24,774 nt of DNA from Candidatus Moraniibacteriota bacterium (GTDB lineage: Bacteria; Patescibacteriota; Minisyncoccia; Moranbacterales; DUUL01). The DNA lies in contig JAGYNP010000034.1 of the NCBI GenBank assembly GCA_018399935.1, positions 1-24,774 of the forward strand, read 5' to 3'. A program made the position numbers and the translations under genes. The stretch's first letter is position 1; every line of letters starts with the position of its first letter. Positions 6,766 through 14,835 of the stretch are shown piece after piece. The notes beneath the pieces were generated by a model. That model saw nothing but the letters and a program-made list of their open reading frames with translations. It did no database searches and was not told where the DNA came from.

Positions 6766-7989
6766 TCATTCTAAAGTTACTTTTAAGTTAATTTCTTCAC
6801 TATCTCTAATTAACTTTACTTCAAGCTCCTCTCCTGGTAATTGTTCAGAAATTATCTTAGCTAACGAATTCTCCAAATTAATATTTCTATTATTAACCGA
6901 GGTAATAATATCTCCAATTTTAATTCCAGCTTTATCAGCTGGCGAATTTTTTATCACCGCTAATCCCTGTTGTCCAGAAAAAGAATAAACTAAAGCACCT
7001 TGATTAACATCTAAATTATTTAATAAAGAAATTTCTTTATTAATTGAAAGATAATAAACTCCAAAATAAGGTCTTTCAATTTTTTCTTTTTGTATTACTT
7101 TATCAATAACTGGTTTTAAATCATCAATCGAAACAATAAAACCAATTTTTTTATCATCTTTTTCAATTTTATTAACTATTCCAATAACATTTCCTTGATA
7201 ATCGATCACTGGACCACCAATATTTCTCTCATCAATTTCAGCATCCAATAAAATCGCTCCCTCCAAACTTTCCGATGAAGATAATTCTGATTTTAAAAGT
7301 GTGAAAGTATTATCCTTCTCTTTAATTAAACCATTGGAATAACTATTTTGATATTCTCCACCAGCATTCCCACAAATTACCACCTTTTCTCCAATTTCAA
7401 TTTCTTTAAAATTACCCAAACTTGGAATTGGTAAATTATTCTCATCTATTTTATAAAAAACCAGATGACTAAATTCATCAACAGCTAACATCTCAGCATC
7501 TAACTCTTTATCATTTCCTGCTAATACTTTAAACCTCCATAAACTTTTTTGCCCTTCTTTCAATTTTTTATTAGCTTCTATAATTTCTTCAGTAAGTTCA
7601 TCTAAAATACTCACTATTAAACCATCATTAGTTAAAATTAAACCTGTTTTGATATTTTTCTGAATATCTTTACTAGATTTAATTAAATTTTGAGCATTTA
7701 AATCTTTTTTATTTTCTTGAAATCTAACAATACTGACAACTGAAGGAGAAACTTTTTCAGCAATATTAGCTACTGAAAAATCTTCTTTAACATTTATTTC
7801 TTTAGTTTGTTTAATTATAGTTACTTTTTCATTAGCTCTTTTGATAAATTCATATTTCTCTAATGAAGGAAAAGTTCCTAACCAGGGTATAACAAATCTC
7901 TCTCCCACTACACCAGCTATTCCACCAACTAAAAAAATTAAAAAAATTAGATTTAAAAACTTTCTTATTTTTTTGATTTTTTTTGACAT
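6766..7989 (-). CDS. HtrA/DegP-like membrane-anchored protein with a degenerate catalytic triad, plus PDZ domain
   Basis: The product is 407 aa. It has an N-terminal membrane anchor (about 12-29), a trypsin-like double-barrel region (about 72-300) and a C-terminal PDZ domain (about 305-405, with SPADKAGIKIGDIITSVNN). The layout is that of HtrA proteases, but my alignment of the three catalytic blocks shows all three residues lost. The block that normally reads DGxILTNxHV is DGLIVSILDEL (His replaced at about 130), TDLAV is SHLVF (Asp replaced by His175), and GNSGGP is RNIGGP (Ser replaced by Ile257). It is therefore probably a non-proteolytic scaffold, chaperone or substrate adaptor. AAGGA upstream of the ATG is one of few ribosome binding sites among the minus-strand genes. 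It lies 16 nt after the membrane-protein gene. Confidence 0.8.
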   Translation of the reverse strand: MSKKIKKIRKFLNLIFLIFLVGGIAGVVGERFVIPWLGTFPSLEKYEFIKRANEKVTIIKQTKEINVKEDFSVANIAEKVSPSVVSIVRFQENKKDLNAQNLIKSSKDIQKNIKTGLILTNDGLIVSILDELTEEIIEANKKLKEGQKSLWRFKVLAGNDKELDAEMLAVDEFSHLVFYKIDENNLPIPSLGNFKEIEIGEKVVICGNAGGEYQNSYSNGLIKEKDNTFTLLKSELSSSESLEGAILLDAEIDERNIGGPVIDYQGNVIGIVNKIEKDDKKIGFIVSIDDLKPVIDKVIQKEKIERPYFGVYYLSINKEISLLNNLDVNQGALVYSFSGQQGLAVIKNSPADKAGIKIGDIITSVNNRNINLENSLAKIISEQLPGEELEVKLIRDSEEINLKVTLE

Positions 7990-8005
7990 TATATTCCTTA
8001 AAAAA

Positions 8006-8794
8006 TTAAAATCTAGGAATTATTTCCCACTGAGCTGTTAACAAAATTCCTGTTAATAAAATAATTCCGATAACTCCATTTAAAAAAACTTTTTTTAAAG
8101 TTAATTCATTTCTAAGATGAAGACGAATAACATCCCACAATTCATAAAAAATTATAAGGGCAGATCCTCCTAATGTCAAATAACCAAAAGGCCAAGTTAA
8201 TATTCCCCAAAGTAATTGTGACATTAAAAAAGCTAATATTAAATTAAGAAAAATTATTCCAATAAATTTAGTTTTAATTATTTTAAAACCTTTTTTCTTA
8301 AAACGATCTTGAGCATCTTTAGCATTAATGCAAAAAGAGGGCAAAGCCATTAAAAATATAGTTATTATAAACAAAATTATCGCCCAATACTGAACCTGAT
8401 AATTTAAATAAAAACCCAGAGCAGCAGTAAACCACATAAAAGCAGTACAAAGAGTAGCAAGATTAACCATCCCTAAAGCAGTTTGATCGCTAGCATAAAA
8501 TCGTAACCGATATCCACCCATTAAAGTTAAATAATAAATCCCGGAAGTTAAAATAATAAAAATATGTCGCTCGACATTATTATCGATCAAAGACAATAAA
8601 GCCAAAGCACCCAAACTAAGAAAAAGTGGTAAAGCTATAAAACGAGGTTTTCTAGTCAAAGGCCAAACAATTAAAATCGTCAAAAAAATTAAAAACCCGG
8701 CCACTGTTTCTATCCAGTTCTCTTTTAAAACTACCACTTCGAGAGATAGTAAAAAAAATACTGAATAAATTAAAGGTTGAAATTTTAAAAACAT
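8006..8794 (-). CDS. Multi-pass membrane protein of unknown function
   Basis: The product is 262 aa with about eight or nine hydrophobic segments separated by short loops, and a basic loop near residues 155-172 (KDAQDRFKKKGFKIIKTK). I do not recognise a family, though membrane proteins of this style next to HtrA-like genes are familiar in CPR genomes. It is the first gene of the minus-strand group that continues with the HtrA-like gene 16 nt downstream, so the two probably act together at the membrane. No ribosome binding site is visible. Confidence 0.75.
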   Translation of the reverse strand: MFLKFQPLIYSVFFLLSLEVVVLKENWIETVAGFLIFLTILIVWPLTRKPRFIALPLFLSLGALALLSLIDNNVERHIFIILTSGIYYLTLMGGYRLRFYASDQTALGMVNLATLCTAFMWFTAALGFYLNYQVQYWAIILFIITIFLMALPSFCINAKDAQDRFKKKGFKIIKTKFIGIIFLNLILAFLMSQLLWGILTWPFGYLTLGGSALIIFYELWDVIRLHLRNELTLKKVFLNGVIGIILLTGILLTAQWEIIPRF

Positions 8795-9231
8795 TGAATA
8801 TTAAAATTATTTTAGGATAGTTTGATTTTTTAACATCCTTGGACAAACTTTACTTTTTGAAAACATCATTACAGACTAAATATTGTGTTTAAAAAATATT
8901 TAATTTTTAAAAAACCTTTTTAATCCTATCTAGTTTTCTTTTAAAACTTTGTTCCAAAACTTAAACCTTATTTTTTCTCCCAAATCAAGTCTTCTCTTTT
9001 TCTAAAAAAATTTAACCAGTTAACAGAAAGAGATTTTTTATTCAATTCTTTATTGAATTTTTACCCAGAGATATTAAAGAACCATTTTTTCCTTCTATTA
9101 CATATTACCACACTTTCAATAAACAAAAAATAGCTTTTAAAAAGCTATTCAAAAACAAGTATTAAAAAATTTTGGTTTAATATTGTTCGTAACAATTTTA
9201 ATTACTATTTTCAAAAACTTTTTTTAATAAA
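8795..9231. other. Gene-free spacer between secY and the envelope gene group
   Basis: No credible ORF is present on either strand. On the minus strand, a hairpin with an AATAGCTTTT/AAAAGCTATT stem and T6 tail (9125-9149) looks like a second terminator for the ribosomal operon. A short palindrome ATTCAAT/ATTGAAT lies at 9040-9058. A promoter for the 8794 gene is expected here, but I find no clear -35/-10 pair. Confidence 0.5.
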
Positions 9232-9267
9232 AAATACTGATTTAAATACTGATTTAAATCAGTATTT
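9232..9267 (-). terminator. Three-copy 12-mer hairpin at the end of secY
   Basis: AAATACTGATTT occurs twice in tandem (9232-9243, 9244-9255) and is followed by its reverse complement (9256-9267). The last copy overlaps the secY stop codon. In the minus-strand transcript the first unit can pair with either the second or the third. The third is followed directly by a T run, so this is a likely terminator with two alternative folds. Confidence 0.7.
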
Positions 9268-10543
9268 AAATATTTAATTTATCGTAATCCCTCATCACTA
9301 ATTGTCCTTGAAGTTGTTTTATAGTTTCCATTACAACCGAAACAACAATTAGAATCCCTGTTCCTCCAACTGTAATAGTTTGAATTCCAGTTACTCCTTG
9401 AACTATAAAAGGCAATACTGCCACAAAACCTAAGAACAAAGCTCCAGTTAAAGTAATTCTATTAACTATAAAATTTAAATATTCCATAGTAGGATTACCT
9501 GGTCTGATACCAGAGATAAACCCTCCTTGTCTTTGTAAATTTTCTGCCACCTTTTGAGGATTAAAAGTAACCGCTGTATAGAAATAAGTAAAAGCTACCA
9601 CTAGTAAAAAATATAAACTCCCATATATCCATTGATTAGCTAATAAATCAGCTATAGTTGAAGCTATTCTTGCTACCCATTCAATTGAACTATTAGCTAA
9701 GAAATTAGCAATCACACTTGGAAAAAGCATAATTGACATTGCAAAAATAATCGGAATAACTCCAGCCATATTAACCTTCAAAGGAAGATTAGAGCTACCT
9801 CCACCAACTGTTTTTCCTCCTCTCATTTGACGTGCAAAAGTAATTGGAATATTTCTTTGACCTTCAGTAATAAAGACAATAGCTCCAATAGTAATAATTG
9901 AGAAAATCCCTAAACCAATATAAGCCAAAATTTCGGTTGGATTCCAAGTTAAAATTAAATTATTAACCGCTGTTGGTAAAGCTGAAACTATTCCAGCAAA
10001 AATCAATAAAGAAACCCCATTACCCATTTTTTTCTCAGTAATTATTTCTCCCAACCACATTAAGAAAATTGTCCCAGCTGTAATCGTAGAAATAATTAAA
10101 ATATAATCAAAAACATTTAAATTTCCCATCATTCCTTGACTTCTAAGTAAAGAAATCATACTAAAAGATTGTAAAATAGCTAAAGGAAGGGTTAGCCAAC
10201 GAGTCCAACTATTAAATTTCTGTCTTCCAGCTTCTCCTTCTTCTTTGTGCATTTTTTCCATAACTGGGAAAATCATAGTTGAAAGTTGCATAATAATTGA
10301 AGCTGTAATATAAGGACCAACCCCCAACATCACAATTGAAACATTTCTTAAACCCCCACCAGAAAACATATCCAACATTCCTAACAACTGATTATTTTCA
10401 AAAAAACTTTTTAGTTGAGCTACATCTACACCTGGAATAGGAATATTAGCCATTAAACGAAAAACAGCCAAAAGAGCCAAGATAAAAATGATTTTATTCC
10501 TGATGTCTTTTATTTGAAATATTTGTTTAATTTTGTTTATCAT
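9266..10543 (-). CDS. secY: Protein translocase subunit SecY
   Basis: This is the channel-forming subunit of the Sec translocon in the inner membrane. The product is 425 aa with about ten membrane segments. The conserved N-terminal region NKIIFILALLAVFRL...IPIPGVD and the plug region (LGMLDMFSGGGLRNVSI) are present, as are SIVMLGVGPYITASIIMQL and GGFISGIRPGNPT. It is the last gene of the ribosomal cluster, 70 nt after L15, as in the classic spc operon. The usual followers (adk, map, infA, rpsM, rpsK, rpoA) are not here, so the operon ends or was broken at this point. Confidence 0.97.
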   Translation of the reverse strand: MINKIKQIFQIKDIRNKIIFILALLAVFRLMANIPIPGVDVAQLKSFFENNQLLGMLDMFSGGGLRNVSIVMLGVGPYITASIIMQLSTMIFPVMEKMHKEEGEAGRQKFNSWTRWLTLPLAILQSFSMISLLRSQGMMGNLNVFDYILIISTITAGTIFLMWLGEIITEKKMGNGVSLLIFAGIVSALPTAVNNLILTWNPTEILAYIGLGIFSIITIGAIVFITEGQRNIPITFARQMRGGKTVGGGSSNLPLKVNMAGVIPIIFAMSIMLFPSVIANFLANSSIEWVARIASTIADLLANQWIYGSLYFLLVVAFTYFYTAVTFNPQKVAENLQRQGGFISGIRPGNPTMEYLNFIVNRITLTGALFLGFVAVLPFIVQGVTGIQTITVGGTGILIVVSVVMETIKQLQGQLVMRDYDKLNI

Positions 10544-10613
10544 ATATACAAACTAACAAAAAATTTAATTTACAACCAACTAATTTTTTATTTTAATCTT
10601 AATTCTAAAGAAG

Positions 10614-11084
10614 TTATTTTTTTTCTTCAATTTCTTTTTTAGTTTTTTTTCTTTCAGTGATTTCTACTTTACCTCCAGCTTTCTCAATTTTTTCTTGAGC
10701 TTTTTTAGAGATTAACAAATTTTCAATAATAACTTTTTTATCAATTTTGCCTTCAGACAGAATTTTAACTCCTTGATTTTCTTTTCTGATTAAACCTTTT
10801 TCTTTTAAACTCTTGTTATTGATTTTGTTTCCATCCTCGAATTTAAAATTTATTTGATTTAAATTGATAGCCAAATTTTTCTTATTCAAAGATTTAAAAC
10901 CTTTTAATTTTTTAGTTTTTTGAATTAAAGTAGTTTTTCCACCTTCAAAAGTAGGAGCTTGAGAAGCACCTGATCGAGATTTTTGTCCCTTCATTCCTCG
11001 TCCAGAATAAGTTCCTTTTTTACCACCCCTCCCAACCCTTTTTTTGTTGGATTTTTTAGTAATTTTAAGTTCGTGAATCTGCAT
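10614..11084 (-). CDS. rplO: 50S ribosomal protein L15
   Basis: The product is 156 aa, normal for L15. The Gly/Arg-rich N-terminus is typical: KRVGRGGKKGTYSGRGMKGQ, then APTFEGGKTTL. The C-terminus ends in a Lys/Glu-rich tail (about the last 14 residues) beyond the family core. The gene is only 22 nt after S5, leaving no room for L30, which normally sits between them. Confidence 0.97.
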   Translation of the reverse strand: MQIHELKITKKSNKKRVGRGGKKGTYSGRGMKGQKSRSGASQAPTFEGGKTTLIQKTKKLKGFKSLNKKNLAINLNQINFKFEDGNKINNKSLKEKGLIRKENQGVKILSEGKIDKKVIIENLLISKKAQEKIEKAGGKVEITERKKTKKEIEEKK

Positions 11085-11106
11085 AATATTATATAATTCT
11101 AATATG

Positions 11107-11778
11107 TTATTTAGTAACCTTTTTAAGAGTCTTCTTGTCTGTATTTTTATTTATTGCTTTTTTTGATGCAGTTTTCTTGGTTACTTTTTTTTCAATTTTT
11201 TTTTCTACACCAACTGACGAATTCTTTTCTGATTTTTTGATTGGAGTAACTTTAGTATTAGAAGTAGTCTTAGTCTTTATCGTAGGTTTTTTTAAATTTT
11301 GACTAACCTCATTTTTTTTACCATCAAGTTGATTCAAAGCCTTAAGAGTAGCTTTAGCAATATTGATTTTATTAGAAGAACCTAGTGATTTAGCAGTAAT
11401 ATTTCTTATCCCCGCTAACTCAAAAATTAATCTCATCGCCCCTCCAGCAACAATTCCTTTTCCTTCTTTGGCTGGTTTAATGATAATTTGAGCTCCACAA
11501 AATCTTTCGTCTACTCTGTAAGAAATAGTTGAATCCAATCTTTTAACAATAATCATACTTTTTTTAGCTGCTTCAACAGCCTTATTAATAGCACTAGCAA
11601 CATCATTTCCTTTAGCTACGCCTAAACCAATTTTACCTTTCCTGTTTCCGATAATCATAGTTGCTCTGAAAGAAAACCTTCTTCCACCTTTAACAACTCT
11701 AACTACTCTAGCTAAATTTAAAAGTTTTTGATCAAACTCAGGTTTTCTTTTCCTTCTATTAAATCTCTTATTTGCCAT
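11107..11778 (-). CDS. rpsE: 30S ribosomal protein S5 with a long basic tail
   Basis: The core (about residues 15-160) has the S5 signatures VVKGGRRFSFRATMIIGN, GKGIVAGGAMRLIFELAG and DVASAINKAVEAAKK. It helps form the mRNA entry site and decoding region. At 223 aa it is about 55-60 residues longer than usual. The extra C-terminal part (about 163-223) is low-complexity, rich in Lys, Thr and Ser, with no acidic balance, and is likely unstructured and RNA-binding. Confidence 0.97.
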   Translation of the reverse strand: MANKRFNRRKRKPEFDQKLLNLARVVRVVKGGRRFSFRATMIIGNRKGKIGLGVAKGNDVASAINKAVEAAKKSMIIVKRLDSTISYRVDERFCGAQIIIKPAKEGKGIVAGGAMRLIFELAGIRNITAKSLGSSNKINIAKATLKALNQLDGKKNEVSQNLKKPTIKTKTTSNTKVTPIKKSEKNSSVGVEKKIEKKVTKKTASKKAINKNTDKKTLKKVTK

Positions 11779-11798
11779 CTAATATATTTAAATCTTAA

Positions 11799-12143
11799 TT
11801 AAAATTTCAATTTTCCTTCTCTCATTCCCTCTGCCAATAACTTAATCTTACCATGATATCTATAACCGCTTCTATCAAAGACCACTTCTTTAATATTAAA
11901 TTTAACAGCTTTTTCTGCTAATAATTTCCCAGTTTTCTTGGCTGTTTCTATATTGAAATCTTTAGTCTTAATCTCACCACTGTTCGCAGCTACCAAAGTT
12001 AAACCTTTTTCATCATCAATTAACTGTACGTAAATTATTTTATTACTTCTAAAAATACTAACTCTAGGCCGTTTAGCTGTTCCTAAATTTTTGATAGTTG
12101 TTCGTCTTTTGCGATGTAATCTTCTTTGATTTCTACTTTCCAT
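11799..12143 (-). CDS. rplR: 50S ribosomal protein L18
   Basis: This is the 5S rRNA-binding protein of the large subunit. At 114 aa it has the family length. Visible signatures are RRLHRKRRTTIKNLGTAKRP at the N-terminus, VSIFRSNKIIYVQLID and, near the end, VVFDRSGYRYHGKIKLLAEG. It lies between L6 and S5, the normal order, with short gaps. Confidence 0.97.
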   Translation of the reverse strand: MESRNQRRLHRKRRTTIKNLGTAKRPRVSIFRSNKIIYVQLIDDEKGLTLVAANSGEIKTKDFNIETAKKTGKLLAEKAVKFNIKEVVFDRSGYRYHGKIKLLAEGMREGKLKF

Positions 12144-12193
12144 GAATCTTTTTTAAAAAATATTTATATAATTATTTCGGAAGAAACTTCCCT

Positions 12194-12742
12194 TTATTCA
12201 GTTCCTCCTGCTCTTTTTCCTTCTTTTCTTACAACTTGTTCGTCTGAATATCTAAATCCTTTGCCTTTATAGGGTTCAACTTTTCTTAAACTTCTAGTCT
12301 CAGCAGCAAATTCTCCTACTAATTGTTTGTCAGCTCCTTTGATAATTAAAGTTTCTTTATCAACACTAACTTCCAATTCTTGAGGAATGTCTTTATTAAT
12401 AGGATGAGAATAACCCAAATTTAAATTTAATTTATTCCCTTGAACTGCCATTTTATAACCAACCCCATGAAGCTCCAATTTCTTCTCAAAACCTTTAACA
12501 ACACCCACCACCAAATTATTGATACTAGCTCTAGCAGTTCCCCACATAGCCTTCCCTTGTTTGGTGTTTTCTTTTTGCTCAACTGTTATTTGATTTTGCT
12601 CTTGATCAATTTTAACATCAACTTTGTAACCAAAATTAAAAGACAGTTCTCCTCTGGGGCCGTTAACAATTATTGTTCTGTCTTCAATTTTAACTTTAAC
12701 ATCTTGAGAAATTGGTATTGGCAATTTTCCTATTCGTGACAT
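12194..12742 (-). CDS. rplF: 50S ribosomal protein L6
   Basis: The product is 182 aa, normal length. It begins MSRIGKLPIPI and ends with the conserved region VEPYKGKGFRYSDEQVVRKE plus GKRAGG. L6 sits near the GTPase centre of the large subunit. It follows S14 after a 237-nt gap that holds two repeat elements; in the usual operon it directly follows S8. Confidence 0.97.
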   Translation of the reverse strand: MSRIGKLPIPISQDVKVKIEDRTIIVNGPRGELSFNFGYKVDVKIDQEQNQITVEQKENTKQGKAMWGTARASINNLVVGVVKGFEKKLELHGVGYKMAVQGNKLNLNLGYSHPINKDIPQELEVSVDKETLIIKGADKQLVGEFAAETRSLRKVEPYKGKGFRYSDEQVVRKEGKRAGGTE

Positions 12743-12757
12743 ATATATTTATTAAAA

Positions 12758-12796
12758 TTACCCGTTTGGTCCGTTTCTTCCTCAAACGTGAAATCT
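12758..12796. repeat. Remnant of the 99-nt palindromic element
   Basis: Only the two ends of the family remain: CCGTTTGG...TTTCTTC joined directly to CTCAAACGTG. The left and right ends match those of the full copy at 17789-17907 (CCGTTTGGCACATTTCTTCG and CTCAAACGTG), in the same orientation, but the middle is gone. The stem CGTTTG/CAAACG is still intact. Confidence 0.65.
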
Positions 12797-12828
12797 TACT
12801 TATTACTATTAATTAACTCTCAGAACAC

Positions 12829-12974
12829 CCAATAACCAATATTTAGTATTTCCACTTCGATTTCATCTTAAGCGAAATGGACATTCAATATTCATTTTTC
12901 AATATTTAATAATTGTCTTTATATTAATTATTGAATAAAGGTTAAGTGTTGAGTATTGATTATTGGATATTAAA
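12829..12974. repeat. AT-rich repeat, second family, copy 1
   Basis: The imperfect inverted arms CCAATAACCAATATT (12829-12843) and AGTATTGATTATTGG (12952-12966) enclose smaller palindromes. The right end, TATTGATTATTGGATATTAA, is repeated exactly in copy 2 at 13779-13799. It fills the S14-L6 gap. Confidence 0.6.
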
Positions 12975-12979
12975 ATCTT

Positions 12980-13165
12980 TTACCAAGAGGACTTTTTAAC
13001 TCCGGGAATTTCCCCTTTTTGAGCTAATTCCCTAAAACAAATCCGGCAAAGATCAAAATCTCGCATATAACCTCTTTTTCTACCACATTTCCAACATCTT
13101 CTTATTTTTCTAGTAGAAAATTTAGGTTCTTTTTCAGCTTTTTGAATTAATGCTTTTCGAGCCAT
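12980..13165 (-). CDS. rpsN: 30S ribosomal protein S14, zinc-binding type
   Basis: At 61 aa this is the short zinc form of S14 (type Z). Two CxxC pairs are present, CWKC and CRIC, with the conserved RKIRRCWKCGRKRGYMRDF and ending in IPGVKKSSW. It helps assemble the small-subunit head. It is placed after S8 rather than before it, an inversion of the usual L5-S14-S8-L6 order. Confidence 0.97.
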   Translation of the reverse strand: MARKALIQKAEKEPKFSTRKIRRCWKCGRKRGYMRDFDLCRICFRELAQKGEIPGVKKSSW

Positions 13166-13220
13166 ATTACTTTATTAATTTAAAAATTTTAATTATTAAA
13201 ATTATCTATAAACACCGTTA

Positions 13221-13616
13221 CTACCAAACTTCACAAATAATCTCTCCCCCTATTTTTTCCTTTCTGGTTTCATTGTCAGTTAATAAACCCTTAGAAGTTG
13301 AAATTATTGAAAATCCATAACCATCCTTAACTCGTTTAATTTCTTGTTTCCCCTTATAAATTCGACAACCCTGTTTACTAATTCGCTTTATTTCCTTAAT
13401 CACAGGAGCTCCATCTTGATCATATTTTAATTTTAACTTCAAAAAATGTTTATTCTCATCAGAAAAAATAGAAACTTTACTAATTTTCCCTTGTTTGTAT
13501 AGAACTCGTGCAATAGCCAATTTTAATTTGGACAAAGGTATAATTGTGTCCATTTTTCTAGCTAATTGAGCATTCCTTATTCTTGTTAGCATGTCAGCAA
13601 TTTGATCAAAACTCAT
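13221..13616 (-). CDS. rpsH: 30S ribosomal protein S8
   Basis: From the ATG at 13616 the product is 131 aa, starting MSFDQIADMLTRIRNAQLAR, which matches the usual MxxDPIADMLTRIRNA start. A TTG at 13628 would add four unconserved residues. The C-terminal block GYGFSIISTSKGLLTDNETR and the ending GGEIICEVW are diagnostic. S8 is a primary 16S rRNA binder and, in E. coli, the repressor of the spc operon. It precedes S14 here. Confidence 0.97.
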   Translation of the reverse strand: MSFDQIADMLTRIRNAQLARKMDTIIPLSKLKLAIARVLYKQGKISKVSIFSDENKHFLKLKLKYDQDGAPVIKEIKRISKQGCRIYKGKQEIKRVKDGYGFSIISTSKGLLTDNETRKEKIGGEIICEVW

Positions 13617-13689
13617 AGTTATTTTCAAAAATTATAATATATTAAAATCCAAATCTAATTATTCAAAATCTAAATTATCCTCTTTATCT

Positions 13690-13799
13690 TAGTAATTAAC
13701 TACTAATAAAATTCTTTCCAAACATTCAATAACCAATATTCAAAATTCATTTTTTCAATATTCAACAATCGTTTTTAATATTGATTATTGGATATTAAA
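13690..13799. repeat. AT-rich repeat, second family, copy 2
   Basis: It starts AGTAATTAACTACTAATAAA, has inverted arms CAATAACCAATATT (13727-13740) and AATATTGATTATTG (13777-13790) that pair at 13 of 14 positions, and ends in the 21-nt word shared with copy 1. Its first 22 nt also match copy 3 at 16927 closely. Confidence 0.65.
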
Positions 13800-13804
13800 C
13801 TTGG

Positions 13805-13926
13805 GGGATTTGCAGATTTGAGCACAGTTCGAGGCGAAAATGAAAATTTTAGTGAGACGTACTTTGATAGTACGGCGAACTAAAATTTTCGTTTTCAACA
13901 AAGAAATGTGCCAAATATGCTAATCC
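13805..13926. repeat. 99-nt palindromic element, copy in the L5-S8 gap
   Basis: The core is 13817-13915, from TTTGAGCACAGTTCGAGG to AAGAAATGTGCCAAA. An 18-nt long stem (13836-13853 with 13879-13896) pairs throughout with one G-T wobble. The apical stem CGTAC/GTACG has a 7-nt loop. Flanks GGATTTGCAGATTTG and CAAATATGCTAATCC extend the closing stem and reach into the L5 stop codon. There is no T run, so it is not a terminator. Confidence 0.85.
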
Positions 13927-14471
13927 TCTCTATTTTTTTGCATTGGAAACCCCAACAACTCGAACATTCTCATTCCCTCATCTTGACTATTTTCAGTAGT
14001 TGAAATATTTACCTGTAAACTAAAAATTGACTTAATATTATCATGAGAAATCTCAGGAAAAACCAGTTGTTCTTTAATGCCATAATTAAAATTTCCATTA
14101 CTATCAACACAACTTCTCTTAATTCCTTGAAAATCTCTAGTTCTTGGTAAAGTTATTCTAATCAATCTCTCAATAAAATCCCACATCTTTTCCCCTCTTA
14201 AATTAACCTTAGCTCCAATTTCCTGTCCTTCTCTAATTTTAAAACCAGAAATAGATTTTCTACTTTTTACTAAAACTGGCGCTTGTCCAGTAATAGTTTT
14301 TAAATCATTAACTATCTCCTGTTTAAATTCTTTATTTTCAATAGCTCGAGACAACCCAACATTAACACTGACCATCTTAGGTCTAGTTGTAGCCCAATTA
14401 TTTTCCTTTTTAAACTCTTTTTTTAATGCTGGTAAAACTTCTTCCAGATATTTTTTTCTTAAATTATTCAT
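13920..14471 (-). CDS. rplE: 50S ribosomal protein L5
   Basis: The product is 183 aa, normal for L5. It carries the signatures PKMVSVNVGLSRA, KSRKSISGFKIREGQEIGAK and RDFQGIKRSCVDSNGNFNYG, and ends in GMRMFELLGFPM. L5 binds 5S rRNA and the P-site tRNA. It overlaps the outer flank of the palindromic element at its stop codon and is separated from S8 by a 303-nt gap. Confidence 0.97.
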   Translation of the reverse strand: MNNLRKKYLEEVLPALKKEFKKENNWATTRPKMVSVNVGLSRAIENKEFKQEIVNDLKTITGQAPVLVKSRKSISGFKIREGQEIGAKVNLRGEKMWDFIERLIRITLPRTRDFQGIKRSCVDSNGNFNYGIKEQLVFPEISHDNIKSIFSLQVNISTTENSQDEGMRMFELLGFPMQKNRED

Positions 14472-14496
14472 AACTTAACTTAACTGCTATTTAAAA

Positions 14497-14811
14497 TTAT
14501 TCAAATTTCGCTTTACATTTTTTACAAATTCTGAATTTCTTGTCTCCATCCATTATCTTACCAACTCTAGTTGGTTTTCCGCATTTAGGACAAATTAACT
14601 GAACTTTAGAAATATCAATTGGTAAAGAAATTGAAGTCAATTGACCTTTTTCTCCATTTTTCTTAGGTTTTAAATGTTTTTTAACAACATTAATACCTTC
14701 AATCTTAACTTTTTTTTCCTTAGTCAAAACTACCTCGATAACTCCAGTCTTTCCTCGATCTTTTCCAGTTATAATTTTAACTTTGTCATCTTTTTTTATC
14801 TTAAACTTCAT
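14497..14811 (-). CDS. rplX: 50S ribosomal protein L24 with a C-terminal zinc ribbon
   Basis: The product is 104 aa. The KOW motif region DDKVKIITGKDRGKTGVIEV is at the N-terminus, and NVVKKHLKPKKNGEKG follows. The C-terminal third holds CPKCG...CKKC, a zinc-ribbon pattern found in many bacterial L24 proteins. L24 starts large-subunit assembly. The gene lies between L14 and L5, the usual order. Confidence 0.97.
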   Translation of the reverse strand: MKFKIKKDDKVKIITGKDRGKTGVIEVVLTKEKKVKIEGINVVKKHLKPKKNGEKGQLTSISLPIDISKVQLICPKCGKPTRVGKIMDGDKKFRICKKCKAKFE

Positions 14812-14835
14812 AATTATCTATTAAATAAATTCTAA

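Noticed and set aside
12440..12739. 99-codon plus-strand frame opposite L6
   Set aside because: It is antisense to a clear rplF; the composition (Ser, Asn, Phe runs) is that of a reverse-strand shadow.
12829..13926. Possible CRISPR-like repeat array
   Set aside because: Repeats are few, palindromic, of unequal spacing and without regular unique spacers.
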